In this document: one piece after another, positions 49,180 to 58,805 of the stretch
How positions within the stretch are numbered: the first letter of the stretch is position 1
Layout: every line of letters begins with the position of its first letter
DNA from: Strigops habroptila
Lineage: Eukaryota > Chordata > Aves > Psittaciformes > Psittacidae
Assembly (NCBI RefSeq): GCF_004027225.2
Contig: NC_044301.2
Location: 18,276,597-18,340,596 of the forward strand
Length of the DNA stretch: 64,000 nucleotides
Reading direction: 5' to 3'
The notes under the pieces: model-generated
The model's input: the letters and a program-made list of their open reading frames with translations, nothing else
Databases searched by the model: none
What the model was told of the DNA's origin: nothing
Translations under genes and position numbers: made by a program

Positions 49180-51708
49180 CCTCTAAAGTGCCGTGGAGGC
49201 AGAAGTCCTCCTGAAACTTCAAAATCAACATGCATCTGATTCAGACTTTCCAGTTATACTGGGCATTGTGTCAAAAGCAGCAGAAACTATTTTTGCAAGA
49301 GGCTGTGGTGTGGGAAACAGCAACTAAACAAAAGTAGGTCAACCAAAAGTCCTCCCCGTGCTGCGGAGCTGCTGAGCTGTTGGACTGGCAGACGTCAACA
49401 ACCTGCTTGGGACTCTCCATGCCTGTTGAGCACAACTAGTAATGCTCCCAGCCACCAGTACCCCCTGGGTTAGAGAAGAGACATAGTCTGAAACTCATGA
49501 CTCTGTTTTGCATACACCCTTTCTCGTAGAAGCCTCAATTTTGGGCAATATGTCCAAATTCCAATTTCTTGGGTTTCAGCTGTAAAGGACTCACTTTTTT
49601 ATATTTAAAATTTTGCCATATGAGTATTTAGAGATAAGGCAAGCAAAAATATTTTCATGTTTTGCACTGCCAAAGAAGGGTTTCTCTTTCTTTTAAGCTG
49701 CAACAAAATGGTTTGGAGCTGTGCTCCTCACTGTCTACACAGCAGACCCCTGCATGGCAGAAGTGTTGCAAAACCTCCTCTGGATTTTTTACAGATTGCA
49801 TATTTATGTATATATATCTGCTGGAAAACTCAACAGGAGGGCTTCAAAATAATGAAAAAAAAAAGGAAAAAAAGGGATCTCATTCCCTATCCAGCTCATA
49901 CTTTGAAAAACAGTTTCTATGGAGTCCAATTAAATGTACATGGAATGCCTACAGGTATCACATTCACCAGTAACTCATGGGAGAAATTCTTTCAAACCAC
50001 CCCAAACAGTAAGATGTTCATCTTCAGCTAGCCTGTTTCCTCTTCCTCTGAAGGATAGAGATGGCCATAGCTCCATCCTTTCCCATCAGGAATTAGGGAT
50101 GTGCCTTGCAGACACACAGATGGAGCCTGTGCCAGAGAAGTGACACTGCAGAGGGTTCTCTGCTACTTCCCTGAGTGATCCCACCCCTGCTGTGACTCAC
50201 TTTCCCTATATATATATATATAAAAGGCAAATTGATGGAAAGCCTTGGGGTTGGTATGTCAGCGAAGCCACCAGCTCACTTTGGCCAACCCCATCTCCCA
50301 AACCCGGGGTGACTTGTGGGGCTCCGATGTTGACCATCACCCTCTCTGCTGCTGCCTTGCCTTTGCTCATCCCGCAGAAACCAAAACCCATCTGCTTCTG
50401 TCTCCTGTTCCCTGCTGGGAAACCACTCAAGGCTCTCTACAGAGCTGACACACAGCAAGATGTTCTTTGACATTTCCAATGAGACTTTTGTGTTCAAAAT
50501 ATTTCACTCTGATGGGTGCCTGGGAAGCGTTGGGGGAGCCATGGCAATGTGATTTATACTGCTCTTATCTCTTAACAAATCTTCCCTGTTTCACTCAGGT
50601 TTGTGGGTACAACAGCCACCCCTCATTGTGCCCCTGGAGAGCAGCATCAGCCATGCTGCTCCCCACTGCCTGCTCGCTATAACACAGGGCATGGGTTTCA
50701 GTAATTGCTCTGGCTTTGAAACTACCCAATGAGCCTTGATGGCTAAAAACCTTTAACAAGGGAGCCGAGTCGTGATGCCAGGTGAGCCAGGGAGGGATGA
50801 AGTCCCAGGCTGGAGTGGTGCAGGATGATGCACAGGGGATGCCCCCACTGCTAATGTGAGGCAACCGATGGTCACTCTGGGTGTTCAGGTGGGTGACCTT
50901 TAGGCATGGGCCAAGCACCTGAGGAGGGAGAGCTGCTCTCTGCTGGGGTTTACATAGGCTTAGACATCATTCTGGGGGAAAATGAGGTGTTTTTTCTGGT
51001 AGTGCTTACAGAGCATCCCCAGGCCCATAGCAGCAGCCCAAAATATTTCCATGGCAGGCTGCAGGAGGCAGACACAGCAGGAAGAGAAGCATCCCTCTGC
51101 CCCCTAGCCCCCAGCCAGCATCCTCAGCCCCATACCCACCTCCAGCCTTGCAGGAAGGGATATTTCCAGCCCAGCAATGCCTTTCCCATAGGCACTGAAC
51201 CACACACAGGGGCAGCAGAACAGGTTGCTTGCTGTTATTATTCACCAATTTCCCCCAGCAGCCCGAGCCACTGTACCCTTTCCATCCCCCACTGTGCTTT
51301 TCATTCCCATTCCTCTTCCCAAGTAATAAATCCCTGATGGCAGCTGGCTGTTAGTCCTTGGAAGCTGCCTACCAAGATTTTCCCACCAAAAGCTGTGAAG
51401 TGACAGACTAGAGACATTTGTCAACCAAAGAGGATGAATCAGCTCCAAAGCACATATGGAGGGATCTCCTACTGTGGCTGGCAAACAGTGAGAGTTCCCA
51501 CTTGAGTCACATGAATTTTGGCTGCTGGGAGAGCAAAGCACAAAGCCAGAGCGGGCAGGACATCCCTAGCCTGGTGACTTAATGTGCCCCACTGTGCTCA
51601 GGCCAGAGCAAAGCTCCCCTCCCAAAGAACACAATGGGCTCACTGAGATTGAACCCTAGCCTGAAGATGGGAACTTCTCAAAAAGAGCAAGCAGAAAGAA
51701 AATGCACA
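49180..51708. other. Gene-free stretch in the copine intron
   Basis: No exon or mobile element recognised. A short (TA)n lies at about 50209-50222. Open frames overlap on both strands. Confidence 0.45.
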
Positions 51709-51713
51709 TTAAG

Positions 51714-52287
51714 TGTGAGGACCGATCTCTAGGTTCAGGCAGGACTTGGTTAGACACAACAGTGAAGCAGCTGCTATTTATTAACGTTTTTGCAAAAACG
51801 GGTGTCTGGGCAAGTAGGCACACACAGCAAAAGCAGAACTTTGATTTATATTTCCTATCCTGTCTGCAAGTTCCCACCCTTGTTTCCCTATTGTTTGGGT
51901 ACTCCAAGGTTTACAGCCTATCCGACGCGTATAACCTACATGTTAACTGTCCCACCTCTGTTTACATCTCCCCTTACTCAATTTTGTATGCCCCTTCCTC
52001 TTATTTATTTATCTCCTTTTATGGTTTGATTTCATAACTCTTTGGCAGACGTGTGGTACCCCAACTTACTGTTTAACTACAGAACCAGTTTGCACCAGCT
52101 TAATTTCATAGGTTGTACAAAGAAAGATAGCAATTCTTTTAACCACAGAGTGTGTCTGTTTAAGTTATGGTATTTCAAATCCTTTGTTTTGTTTCCTTAG
52201 TAACTTAGCCCCAGCCCCAATATTCTAAAGTTTTAATATTGCAAAGCCCTATCCCCAGTATGCAAACCCAACACTGTTTCTCTCACA
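51714..52287 (-). repeat. Solo LTR of a different family, TSD TTAAG
   Basis: A 574-bp segment with terminal inverted repeats TGTGAG/CTCACA and perfect 5-bp flanking duplications TTAAG (51709-51713, 52288-52292). Minus orientation is favoured by AATAAATAGCAGC (minus strand) near its left end. Its sequence is unlike the main ERV family or element D. The family was not identified. Confidence 0.8.
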
Positions 52288-52605
52288 TTAAGGGCATGAG
52301 CAAAGAGCAGCCAAAAGATCCAGTCAGTAATGAACAATGGTGGTGCCCTGGCGCATCTTAGCTGTGAGAGCTGAACCCATCAGCCAGTGCAGCCCCTGCC
52401 CACCTGAGGAGCAGGATGCTCCAGCTCAGGCCTTTGAAGGACCAGGGTGTCTTTAACCCCTTTGGTGCTTAATCCCAAACAAAGGTTAAGGTGGTTTTGG
52501 GGAAAGTTCTTCTGCTCCAGTCCTTGCAGGCTCTGCCCATACAAAGTTATGTTGAGGCTACCCAGGTCCCAGCCCCCTTCCAGGCTTTGCCACTGTCTGA
52601 CACAT

Positions 52606-53175
52606 TGTCATGGTTTAAGCCAAGCCAGTAACTCAGAACCACACAGCTGCTCACTCACTCCCCCCCTTCTTTCTCCCCCCACTCCCGGAGGGATGGGGAG
52701 GAGAATCAAAAGAATGTAACTCCCACGGGTTGAGATAAGAACAGTCCAGTAACTAAGGTACCATACAAAACCACTGCTACTATCACTAATAATAATAATG
52801 ATAAGGGAAATAAATAACAAGGGGAGAGGATACAATTGCTCACCACCCGCCGACCGATACCCAGCCCGACCTGAGCAGCAACCTGGGCCTTCTGGGTAAC
52901 TCCCCCCAGTTTCTATACTGGGCATGATGTGCTGTGGTATGGAATACCCCTTTGGCTAGTTTGGGTCAGGTGTCCTGTCTCTGCTTCCTCCCGGCTTCCC
53001 CTCCTCCCTGGCAGAGCATGAGACTGAGAAAGTCCTTGGTCGGAGTAAACATTACTTAGCAACAACTAAAAACATCGGTGTTATCAGCATTGTTCCCAGG
53101 CTGAAAGTCAAAAACACAGCACTGCACCAGCTACTAAGAAGGAGAAAAATGACTGCTACAGCTGAACCCAGGACA
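52606..53175 (-). repeat. Solo LTR, TSD CACAT
   Basis: Main-family LTR in antisense, TGTCATGGTTTAAGCC to CCCAGGACA, with perfect 5-bp duplications CACAT at 52601-52605 and 53176-53180. Confidence 0.96.
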
Positions 53176-53516
53176 CACATTCATCCAGAGGCCTTTTCCC
53201 CCACTCAGAATTGTTCCTGCTTCCTGCCAGGAAAATGAATCAACACCTGGCTCTGCCCATTAATGCCAGGGAGCTTCTGCTTTCATGCCAGATTAGAAGA
53301 GAGGAATAGGCTGCCTGTGCCCCATCCCCACCTCATGATCCACCCACACTGCCATATCTCACTCTCCAGCAGCTGAAATCCCTCATCTGCCCATTCTCCC
53401 TCTTCCAATAGCTTTTCCCTCACCGAGCCAGCTGGGAAGCCCTAGCAGCTCCACTCCTGCCCAGGAAATATCAGAACAAACCCATCTCAAACGTGCAGGT
53501 GGCCACAACACTTCAC

Positions 53517-53571
53517 CTTCCAGTCTGGCAGGAGTTGGGCGCTGAATCCCAGAGCAGGAAACATCTTGTCT
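53517..53571 (-). pseudogene. CPNE2: CPNE2-like exon (A domain), splice sites intact
   Basis: A 55-bp exon between TTCTCTTTTAG and GTGAAG on the minus strand. It encodes DKMFPALGFSAQLLPDWK. The copine pattern has GFGA and LPPDW, so this copy has G-to-S and P-to-L changes. It ends at phase 0, in register with the exon at 39986-40037. About 13.5 kb of intron, mostly ERV copy B and solo LTRs, separates them. Confidence 0.85.
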
Positions 53572-54346
53572 CTAAAAGAGAAGCAGCAAAACGGTGGGTG
53601 TATTTACACATAGGAAGCAGGCTGGCATGGCTCTTACCACGGCCTCCCCATGCTACCAGCCCAGGTACAGTGACAGTGACAGCTAGAAAAGGAGCCAGCC
53701 TTCCTTTCCCACAAAAAAACACAGTGCCTTTAAAATTCGAGAGCTGAACAGAGAGAGAATAGATGTTCGCCTTTGGCTTTTGTCCTTTAGAGAAAACTAA
53801 GAGCCCAGCTTTGCTTCATCACCCACAGGGACCAGGAGCATCCTCTTGCCCAAACACCTGTGTCTCTTGCAGATGTGTAACCCTGGAGATTTAAAACAAA
53901 AATTAACTATCCATTTTGGTCACAAAAGCCATTATGGCAAGACCAAGATTCCTGTTTTGTCTTCTCTGTTGATGTCTAAGATGATGTTGTTCTGTGTTGC
54001 ACCCTCGGGGTGGCTGGGGAACAAGGCAAATACCAGCAAGCTGAGGGCATCTGCCTCTGTGCCAAGAAAGCACCTAGTGGATGCTCCACCTCTGCTAATG
54101 CACCCTTCCTCTCAACAGTGGCAATGGGGGGAGAGGAGAAGCCTTGTCCTTATCCTCTCCTCCTCCTGCATCCCAATGTATACGGCAATTTTCTCCCAAG
54201 GAGCTTTTCAAAAGCAAGGTGGTATTTAATCCTGGCCTTGCAGATGGGAAATCGAGGCACATACATACATCCCATCAGCCAGCCCCCCAGGAAGCCAGGG
54301 AAACATCTGTAAAGTGGGGAGGAAGTAGAGGGGCATGGTGCTTAAG

Positions 54347-54515
<169 letters not shown>

Positions 54516-54567
54516 TTAGCAGACATCACCACAGACCTGGCCACCAAGCCTCCATTGCCTTTGAGGT

Positions 54568-54671
54568 TGTCCTGGGTTCATCTGTAGCAGTCATTTTTTC
54601 TCCTTCTTAGTAGCTGGTGCAGTGCTGTGTTTTTGACTTTCAGCCTGAGAGCAACACTGAAAACACACCGA
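54568..54671 (+). repeat. Left part of the 5' LTR of ERV C
   Basis: TGTCCTGGGTTCATCTG up to CACACCGA, interrupted by element D. Confidence 0.9.
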
Positions 54672-54995
54672 TGTAGGAGAGGATGGAAACTATTTGATTA
54701 TTGCCAAAGAGAAGTAACTGCTTGGCTGGAGAAGAAAGAGTTAAAGAAGAAGCAAAGTACACTGCGTGATTAAGCAGAGCAACCCAGCTGGACAGGAGCA
54801 GGAGAACAGAAAGATAAGGAACTGGTTATTTTGGGACTGTTTGTGAAACAACGAAGAATGTTGGAAAAAACAAAACTCTAAACCAGGAACTAAACATGAT
54901 GTGCTAAAACTAGCTTGGTATAAAAGCTAGAGGAATAGGCAATAAAGTGATTCACTGCATGAAGATGCACTGAGTCCCTGCCATTAATCTCCACA
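54672..54995 (+). repeat. 5' LTR of element D
   Basis: TGTAGGAGAGGATGG to TTAATCTCCACA. TATAAAAG lies at 54919-54926 and AATAAA near 54942. Unrelated to the main-family LTR around it. Confidence 0.92.
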
Positions 54996-54997
54996 AA

Positions 54998-55015
54998 TGG
55001 CGCCTGAACAGGGAC
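54998..55015 (+). promoter_or_regulatory. Primer binding site of element D (tRNA-Lys3-like)
   Basis: TGGCGCCTGAACAGGGAC, two bases after the LTR end. It differs at one base from the tRNA-Lys3 primer site used by lentiviruses and some betaretroviruses. Confidence 0.85.
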
Positions 55016-55115
55016 CTGAACACGGCAACTAGAGCGACCGGTGGAGAGCCCAGCCGAACAAAACGCAGAGGCAGGGGAGACAGAGAGCTGCAGTCCAGAC
55101 AACTAATCACCGGGA

Positions 55116-55124
55116 ACAGGTGAG
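55116..55124 (+). promoter_or_regulatory. Candidate 5' splice donor of element D
   Basis: GAACAG|GTGAGC in the leader before gag, where simple retroviruses place the donor used for the env message. Confidence 0.5.
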
Positions 55125-55141
55125 CATCTGGGAACATAAAG

Positions 55142-55378
55142 ATGGGATCGCAAATTTCTGCAGAAGAAAAATCAGTAGTCTGTATATTTAAAAAAATATT
55201 AGAGAAACAGGGAATTGTCTATGATGAACATACACTTCGCTTGCTACTTGCCTGGCTCAAAAGTAAGGGTGTAGCAGCAGATGCACAAACAGTATTCCTT
55301 ATAGATACATGGAACCAAGGGAGGGAAGTTATCCCGAGATCAGCAGCGCAGTCTGGAAGTAATGTGCTGTCTGCTTGA
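55142..55378 (+). pseudogene. Element D gag start (matrix-like)
   Basis: 78 codons from ATG 55142. It starts MGSQIS, so Gly2 could be myristoylated, and continues in a helical pattern like betaretrovirus matrix (KKILEKQGIVYDEHTLRLLL, then DTWNQG). A second matrix-like stretch in another frame (55360-55524) holds LLEWIRDKVPDFPAGGTF and PTWQIVGKQL. A frameshift between the two is likely. Further right, an Asp/Pro-rich segment (DDPDNPDDPNDPTDPFGPG, 55726-55938) may be the following gag part. Assignment is by pattern only. Confidence 0.6.
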
Positions 55379-56145
55379 AACTCAACATCGGCCCATATCG
55401 GGTCCGCAACTTGTGACTTTGTTAGAATGGATCCGTGATAAAGTGCCTGACTTTCCAGCTGGTGGCACTTTCCAAATCCCCACTTGGCAAATTGTTGGTA
55501 AACAGCTGCATGATGCTGCTTCAAACTGAGACCCCACAGCAGGGAAGCATTTGGCAACCTGGTGGCAGATCCTGGCCACTCTTCGCCAGGTACAGACCAG
55601 CGCTGCCTCTGATGCTGTCACGTCTAAGGAAGCTACCGATGCTTGTGAGGGGGTAAAATCTCCTGAAGCCTCACCACCAGCTGCCCCCCCCCGCACCCCC
55701 TTCTGTCTCCCCATCTGCACCTCCTTTGTCATCGCAGTCCTCACCGCTGATCACGACGATCCTCGCGGCGCAAGCACCTCTGTCAGGAACAGCTGAGTCA
55801 GGTGATGACCCTGATAACCCTGATGATCCTAACGACCCTACAGATCCCTTTGGTCCTGGTTTTGTAGATCCGGAGAAGGAGCCGGACTTGTTTCCTCCTC
55901 CTGCTGAGTTGCAGACATTTACAGGGAAGCAGGGGTGAGGTCCAGAGGACCGATGGCAGGACTGCAGGCGGGAAGCTCTTAACTGAGGAGACATGGGGGT
56001 AGCGGTGGCGTGCCCAGTTGTCTATCGGCCACACCAGGCTCCCTCAAAGACGTTAACTAAAAAAAAAAGGGGGAACTGGGATCAAGACTCTCCACAAGAT
56101 AGACTATGGAAAGCCACATTCGTCTTGAACTTTTTAAATCGTAAT

Positions 56146-56167
56146 GGCTAGCTCAGAAGGTAGAGCA
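56146..56167 (+). other. tRNA-Lys-like 5' half fragment
   Basis: GGCTAGCTCAG, two bases, then GGTAGAGCA: this fits the D-arm and A-box region of vertebrate tRNA-Lys(CTT), with two mismatches over 22 bases. The rest of a tRNA, including the B-box GGTTCGA, is absent, so it is not a tRNA gene. It lies inside element D. Confidence 0.6.
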
Positions 56168-56259
56168 GTTGGGGGGCCATGCACATTTGGTAGGCTCTCT
56201 TTCTTTCACCCCAACAACTCAGCCATAACAGCGTGGAAGTTAAGCCACATCTTTATATG

Positions 56260-57170
56260 CACCTTTGTGTTAAAATAATTAAAAACTTATTAAAATTAGT
56301 TGTTCCGTATGCTATATGGAAATACAATTATTAAATTGCTATATCAATAGACACAGTGAGAGTAAGGGCTGTGCACACATGTGCGTGTGTGAGCACTTGC
56401 ACATGCATCTGTGTGGTGTAACAAACATACATTGTGCATAATGCATAATGGATATTAAACACAGACCTTTATAACAGTAAAATATGTAATTATAGACACA
56501 TGAATATAAACCTAGATTATTAAAGCCTGTTAAGTATGCTGTATGAATATATATTTATATTATTTATAGCTGTATGTGCAACAGTATATAGACATGTAGA
56601 TGCACAGAGTGTGCAGGCATATGGATGTATTATGACAAATTGTGTGCATAATACACAGCATTTATCATAAAACCCCCCTTTAAAACAATAAAAGCTTTAA
56701 AAATATATATTTTAAAGCCATATTCAATTAGTTAATTCTAATGATATGGGGTGTGGTGTGTATTATAGCAAATATAGTGTGTGTGTATAAAAAAATATAG
56801 TCATAGTAAATGCTGCTAAATGCATGCTATGACAGTGTAATTACCCAATTTAAACTGATATGGATCTACAGCTATGTAGAGAGCTCTATGTGCATCTGTG
56901 TGTCTGTGTGTGTCTGTTAGAACAAATACACTTTGTGTCTCATTGAAGCCAGCATTTATATTGATAAAATCTACTATACGTATTGATAAATATAAAGCTA
57001 ACCTTTAACAACAAATACTGCTAAATATGGTTTATGAAAATAGAATTTTAAAATGTTTTTCAATAGCCACATTTTTTTTAATGTTGGTACATAAGTAAGT
57101 GTGTTAAAATATATCAATTCACTTTTATATATTATATAGATAAAACTGATGAGCAGGTGCACACACGCTG
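56260..57170. repeat. AT-rich insert of unknown origin in element D
   Basis: About 0.9 kb of strongly AT-rich sequence with TG-rich blocks recurring at roughly 200-250 bp (around 56385, 56620, 56780, 56895). Each block has a GTGTG-type run followed by ACAAA and ATA-rich text. This suggests diverged tandem units. No retroviral protein is encoded in this stretch. Confidence 0.55.
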
Positions 57171-57179
57171 AGCAAGAGT

Positions 57180-57476
57180 GTGATTGTGTCTGTGTTATTT
57201 AAACATGGGTGTGAAGATTTTAATGGAATGTGTTACATGAATCTAAGCGACCACTCAGAATCGATTCATAAGAGTATCCAGAAATTGAAAGATTTAAACA
57301 AAGACTTGCAGCTAAACCAGGGGTGGGACGCTTTTGGTCTGTTTTCACAGCTCAGGAATTTTGGACCATGGGTCAAAAATATTGCAGGGTTTATTTTAAT
57401 AGCTCTAATTGCTGTATTAATGATTGCCTTATGTCTTCCTTGTCTTTTTTCTTGTGTTCAACGATCAATCGAATGA
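57180..57476 (+). pseudogene. Element D env: transmembrane subunit C-terminal part
   Basis: Up to 98 codons with no ATG. It contains HGCEDFNGMCY, NLSDHSESI and a membrane span GFILIALIAVLMIALCLPCLF with a short tail. The pattern resembles the alpharetrovirus TM protein, where CX6CC links TM to SU. Here the second of the paired cysteines is Tyr. SU and the fusion peptide are missing. Confidence 0.75.
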
Positions 57477-57550
57477 AGTATGAATCAGGTTACGGTCACA
57501 CAGTTATATGCGAACCTTGCCCTTCCACAGATAAATAAAGAAGGGGGAGA

Positions 57551-57920
57551 TGTAGGAGAGGATGGAAACTATGTGATTATTGCCCAAGAGAAGTAACTGC
57601 TTGGCTGGAGAAGAAAGAGTTAAAGAAGAAGCAAAGTACACTGTGTGATTAAGCAGAGCAACCCAGCTGGACAGGAGCAGGAGAACAGAAAGATAAGGAA
57701 CTGGTTATTTTGGGACTGTTTGTGAAACAACGAAGAATGTTGGAAAAAACAAAACTGTAAACCAGGAACTAAACATGATGTGCTAAAACTAGCTTGGTAT
57801 AAAAGCTAGAGCAATAGGCTAAAAATATCTTTTGCTAGAATGGTATAAAAGCTAGAGCAATAGGCAATAAAGTGATTCGCTGCATATAGATGCACTAAGT
57901 CCGTGCCGTTAATCTCCACA
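57551..57920 (+). repeat. 3' LTR of element D, TATA region duplicated
   Basis: Same ends as the 5' LTR. A tandem duplication of about 46 bp gives two TATAAAAG boxes (57798-57805 and 57844-57851). The polypurine tract AAAGAAGGGGGAGA lies directly before it. Confidence 0.92.
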
Positions 57921-58217
57921 CACTGATGTTTTTAGTTGTTCCTAAGTAATGTTTACTCCAACCAAGGACTTCCACAGTCTCATGCTCTGCCAGGGAGGAG
58001 GGGAAGCCGGGAGGAAGCAGAGACAGGACACCTGACCCAAAGTAGCCAAAGGGGTATTCCATACCACAGCACATCATGCCCAGTATATAAAATGGGGGGA
58101 GTTACCCCGAAGGCCCAGGACGCTGCCCGGGATGGGCTGGGTATCGGTGGGTGGGTGGTGAGCAACTGTATTCTCTCCCCTTGTTATTTCTCTTATCACT
58201 ATACTATTATTATTGGC
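57921..58217 (+). repeat. Right part of the 5' LTR of ERV C
   Basis: Resumes CACTGATGTTTTTAGTTG and keeps the TATA region (CAGTATATAAAATGG). It stops in ATTATTATTGGCGG, where gag sequence begins. Confidence 0.9.
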
Positions 58218-58777
58218 GGAAACTTATGCAGAGTGCACCATCATCATATGCCCACTCATTGGCATCTACGACCTGGAAAGACATAGCACCACCACCAGTG
58301 GATGAAGTAACTTGTCAACTCCAAGAGTTCAAAGACAATCTCACCCCTTCCATCATTGCAGCTGTGGAAAAACTGTCCCAGGAGTTCAAACAATTGAGAG
58401 ACAATTTATCCAATCTATCCAGCTCCCCGCATGTACCATCCCGCATCTCAACTATTAACAGAAGGTGCCCTATTGCCCGAAAGAGAAAATATAGGAGGTA
58501 CACACCACGGGCCACCCTATGGTTTTACCTGCGGGATCACGGAGAAGACATGAGAAAGTGGGATGGAAAACCTACCTCAGTTCTGGAGCAACGGGTGCGT
58601 GAACCGAAGAGGAGAACAATGGTCAAGGATGATCCTCCCAGGAAAGCTGCTGCTCCAGTCTCTGGTGAGCAGTTTCCCAGATGGAGTGGAAGAGCTGATT
58701 TTACTCCAGCTCCTGTGATAAGGAATACTAATCCCTTTCTACAAGACAGAAGTGGAGAATTTTATGATCACTATTAG
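58218..58777 (+). pseudogene. ERV gag C-terminal part, copy C
   Basis: Encodes the gag end collinear with copy B: AVEKLSQEFKQLRDNLSNLS, CPIARKRKYRRYTPRAT, and a tail ending SGEFYDHY, then TAG at 58775-58777. The frame is open leftwards into the LTR, giving a 208-codon frame from 58151 with an LTR-derived leader. That leader is a by-product of the deletion. Confidence 0.82.
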
Positions 58778-58805
58778 AGGGGCCCTGCCTCCAGCCAGGT
58801 GGAGG
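58775..58805 (+). promoter_or_regulatory. Probable gag-pro readthrough signal
   Basis: TAG stop (58775-58777), a 10-base spacer, then a CCTCC/GGAGG hairpin (58788-58792 with 58801-58805, 8-base loop). Pro continues in the same frame. Copies B (46218-46220 and leftwards) and E carry the same stop and hairpin. Confidence 0.6.

Larger units (their letters stand above)
54672..57920 (+). mobile_element. Element D: short chimeric retroelement with two LTRs
   Basis: A 3.25-kb element inside the 5' LTR of ERV C, with 6-bp target duplications CACCGA (54666-54671) and CACTGA (57921-57926, one change). LTRs of 324 and 370 bp differ at 11 aligned positions by hand count plus one duplication. Internal order: primer site, leader with splice donor, matrix-like gag start, Pro/Asp-rich segment, A-run and G-run tract, tRNA-Lys-like scrap, about 0.9 kb of AT-rich DNA, Env transmembrane tail, polypurine tract. 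No protease, RT or integrase is present, so it would have needed a helper virus. Confidence 0.85.

Noticed and set aside
56146..56167. A functional tRNA gene
   Set aside because: Only the D-arm/A-box part is present; anticodon arm, B-box and acceptor stem are missing.
58151..58777. A novel gene with a hydrophobic leader
   Set aside because: The leader is translated LTR sequence joined to gag by a deletion; the rest is ordinary gag of this family.
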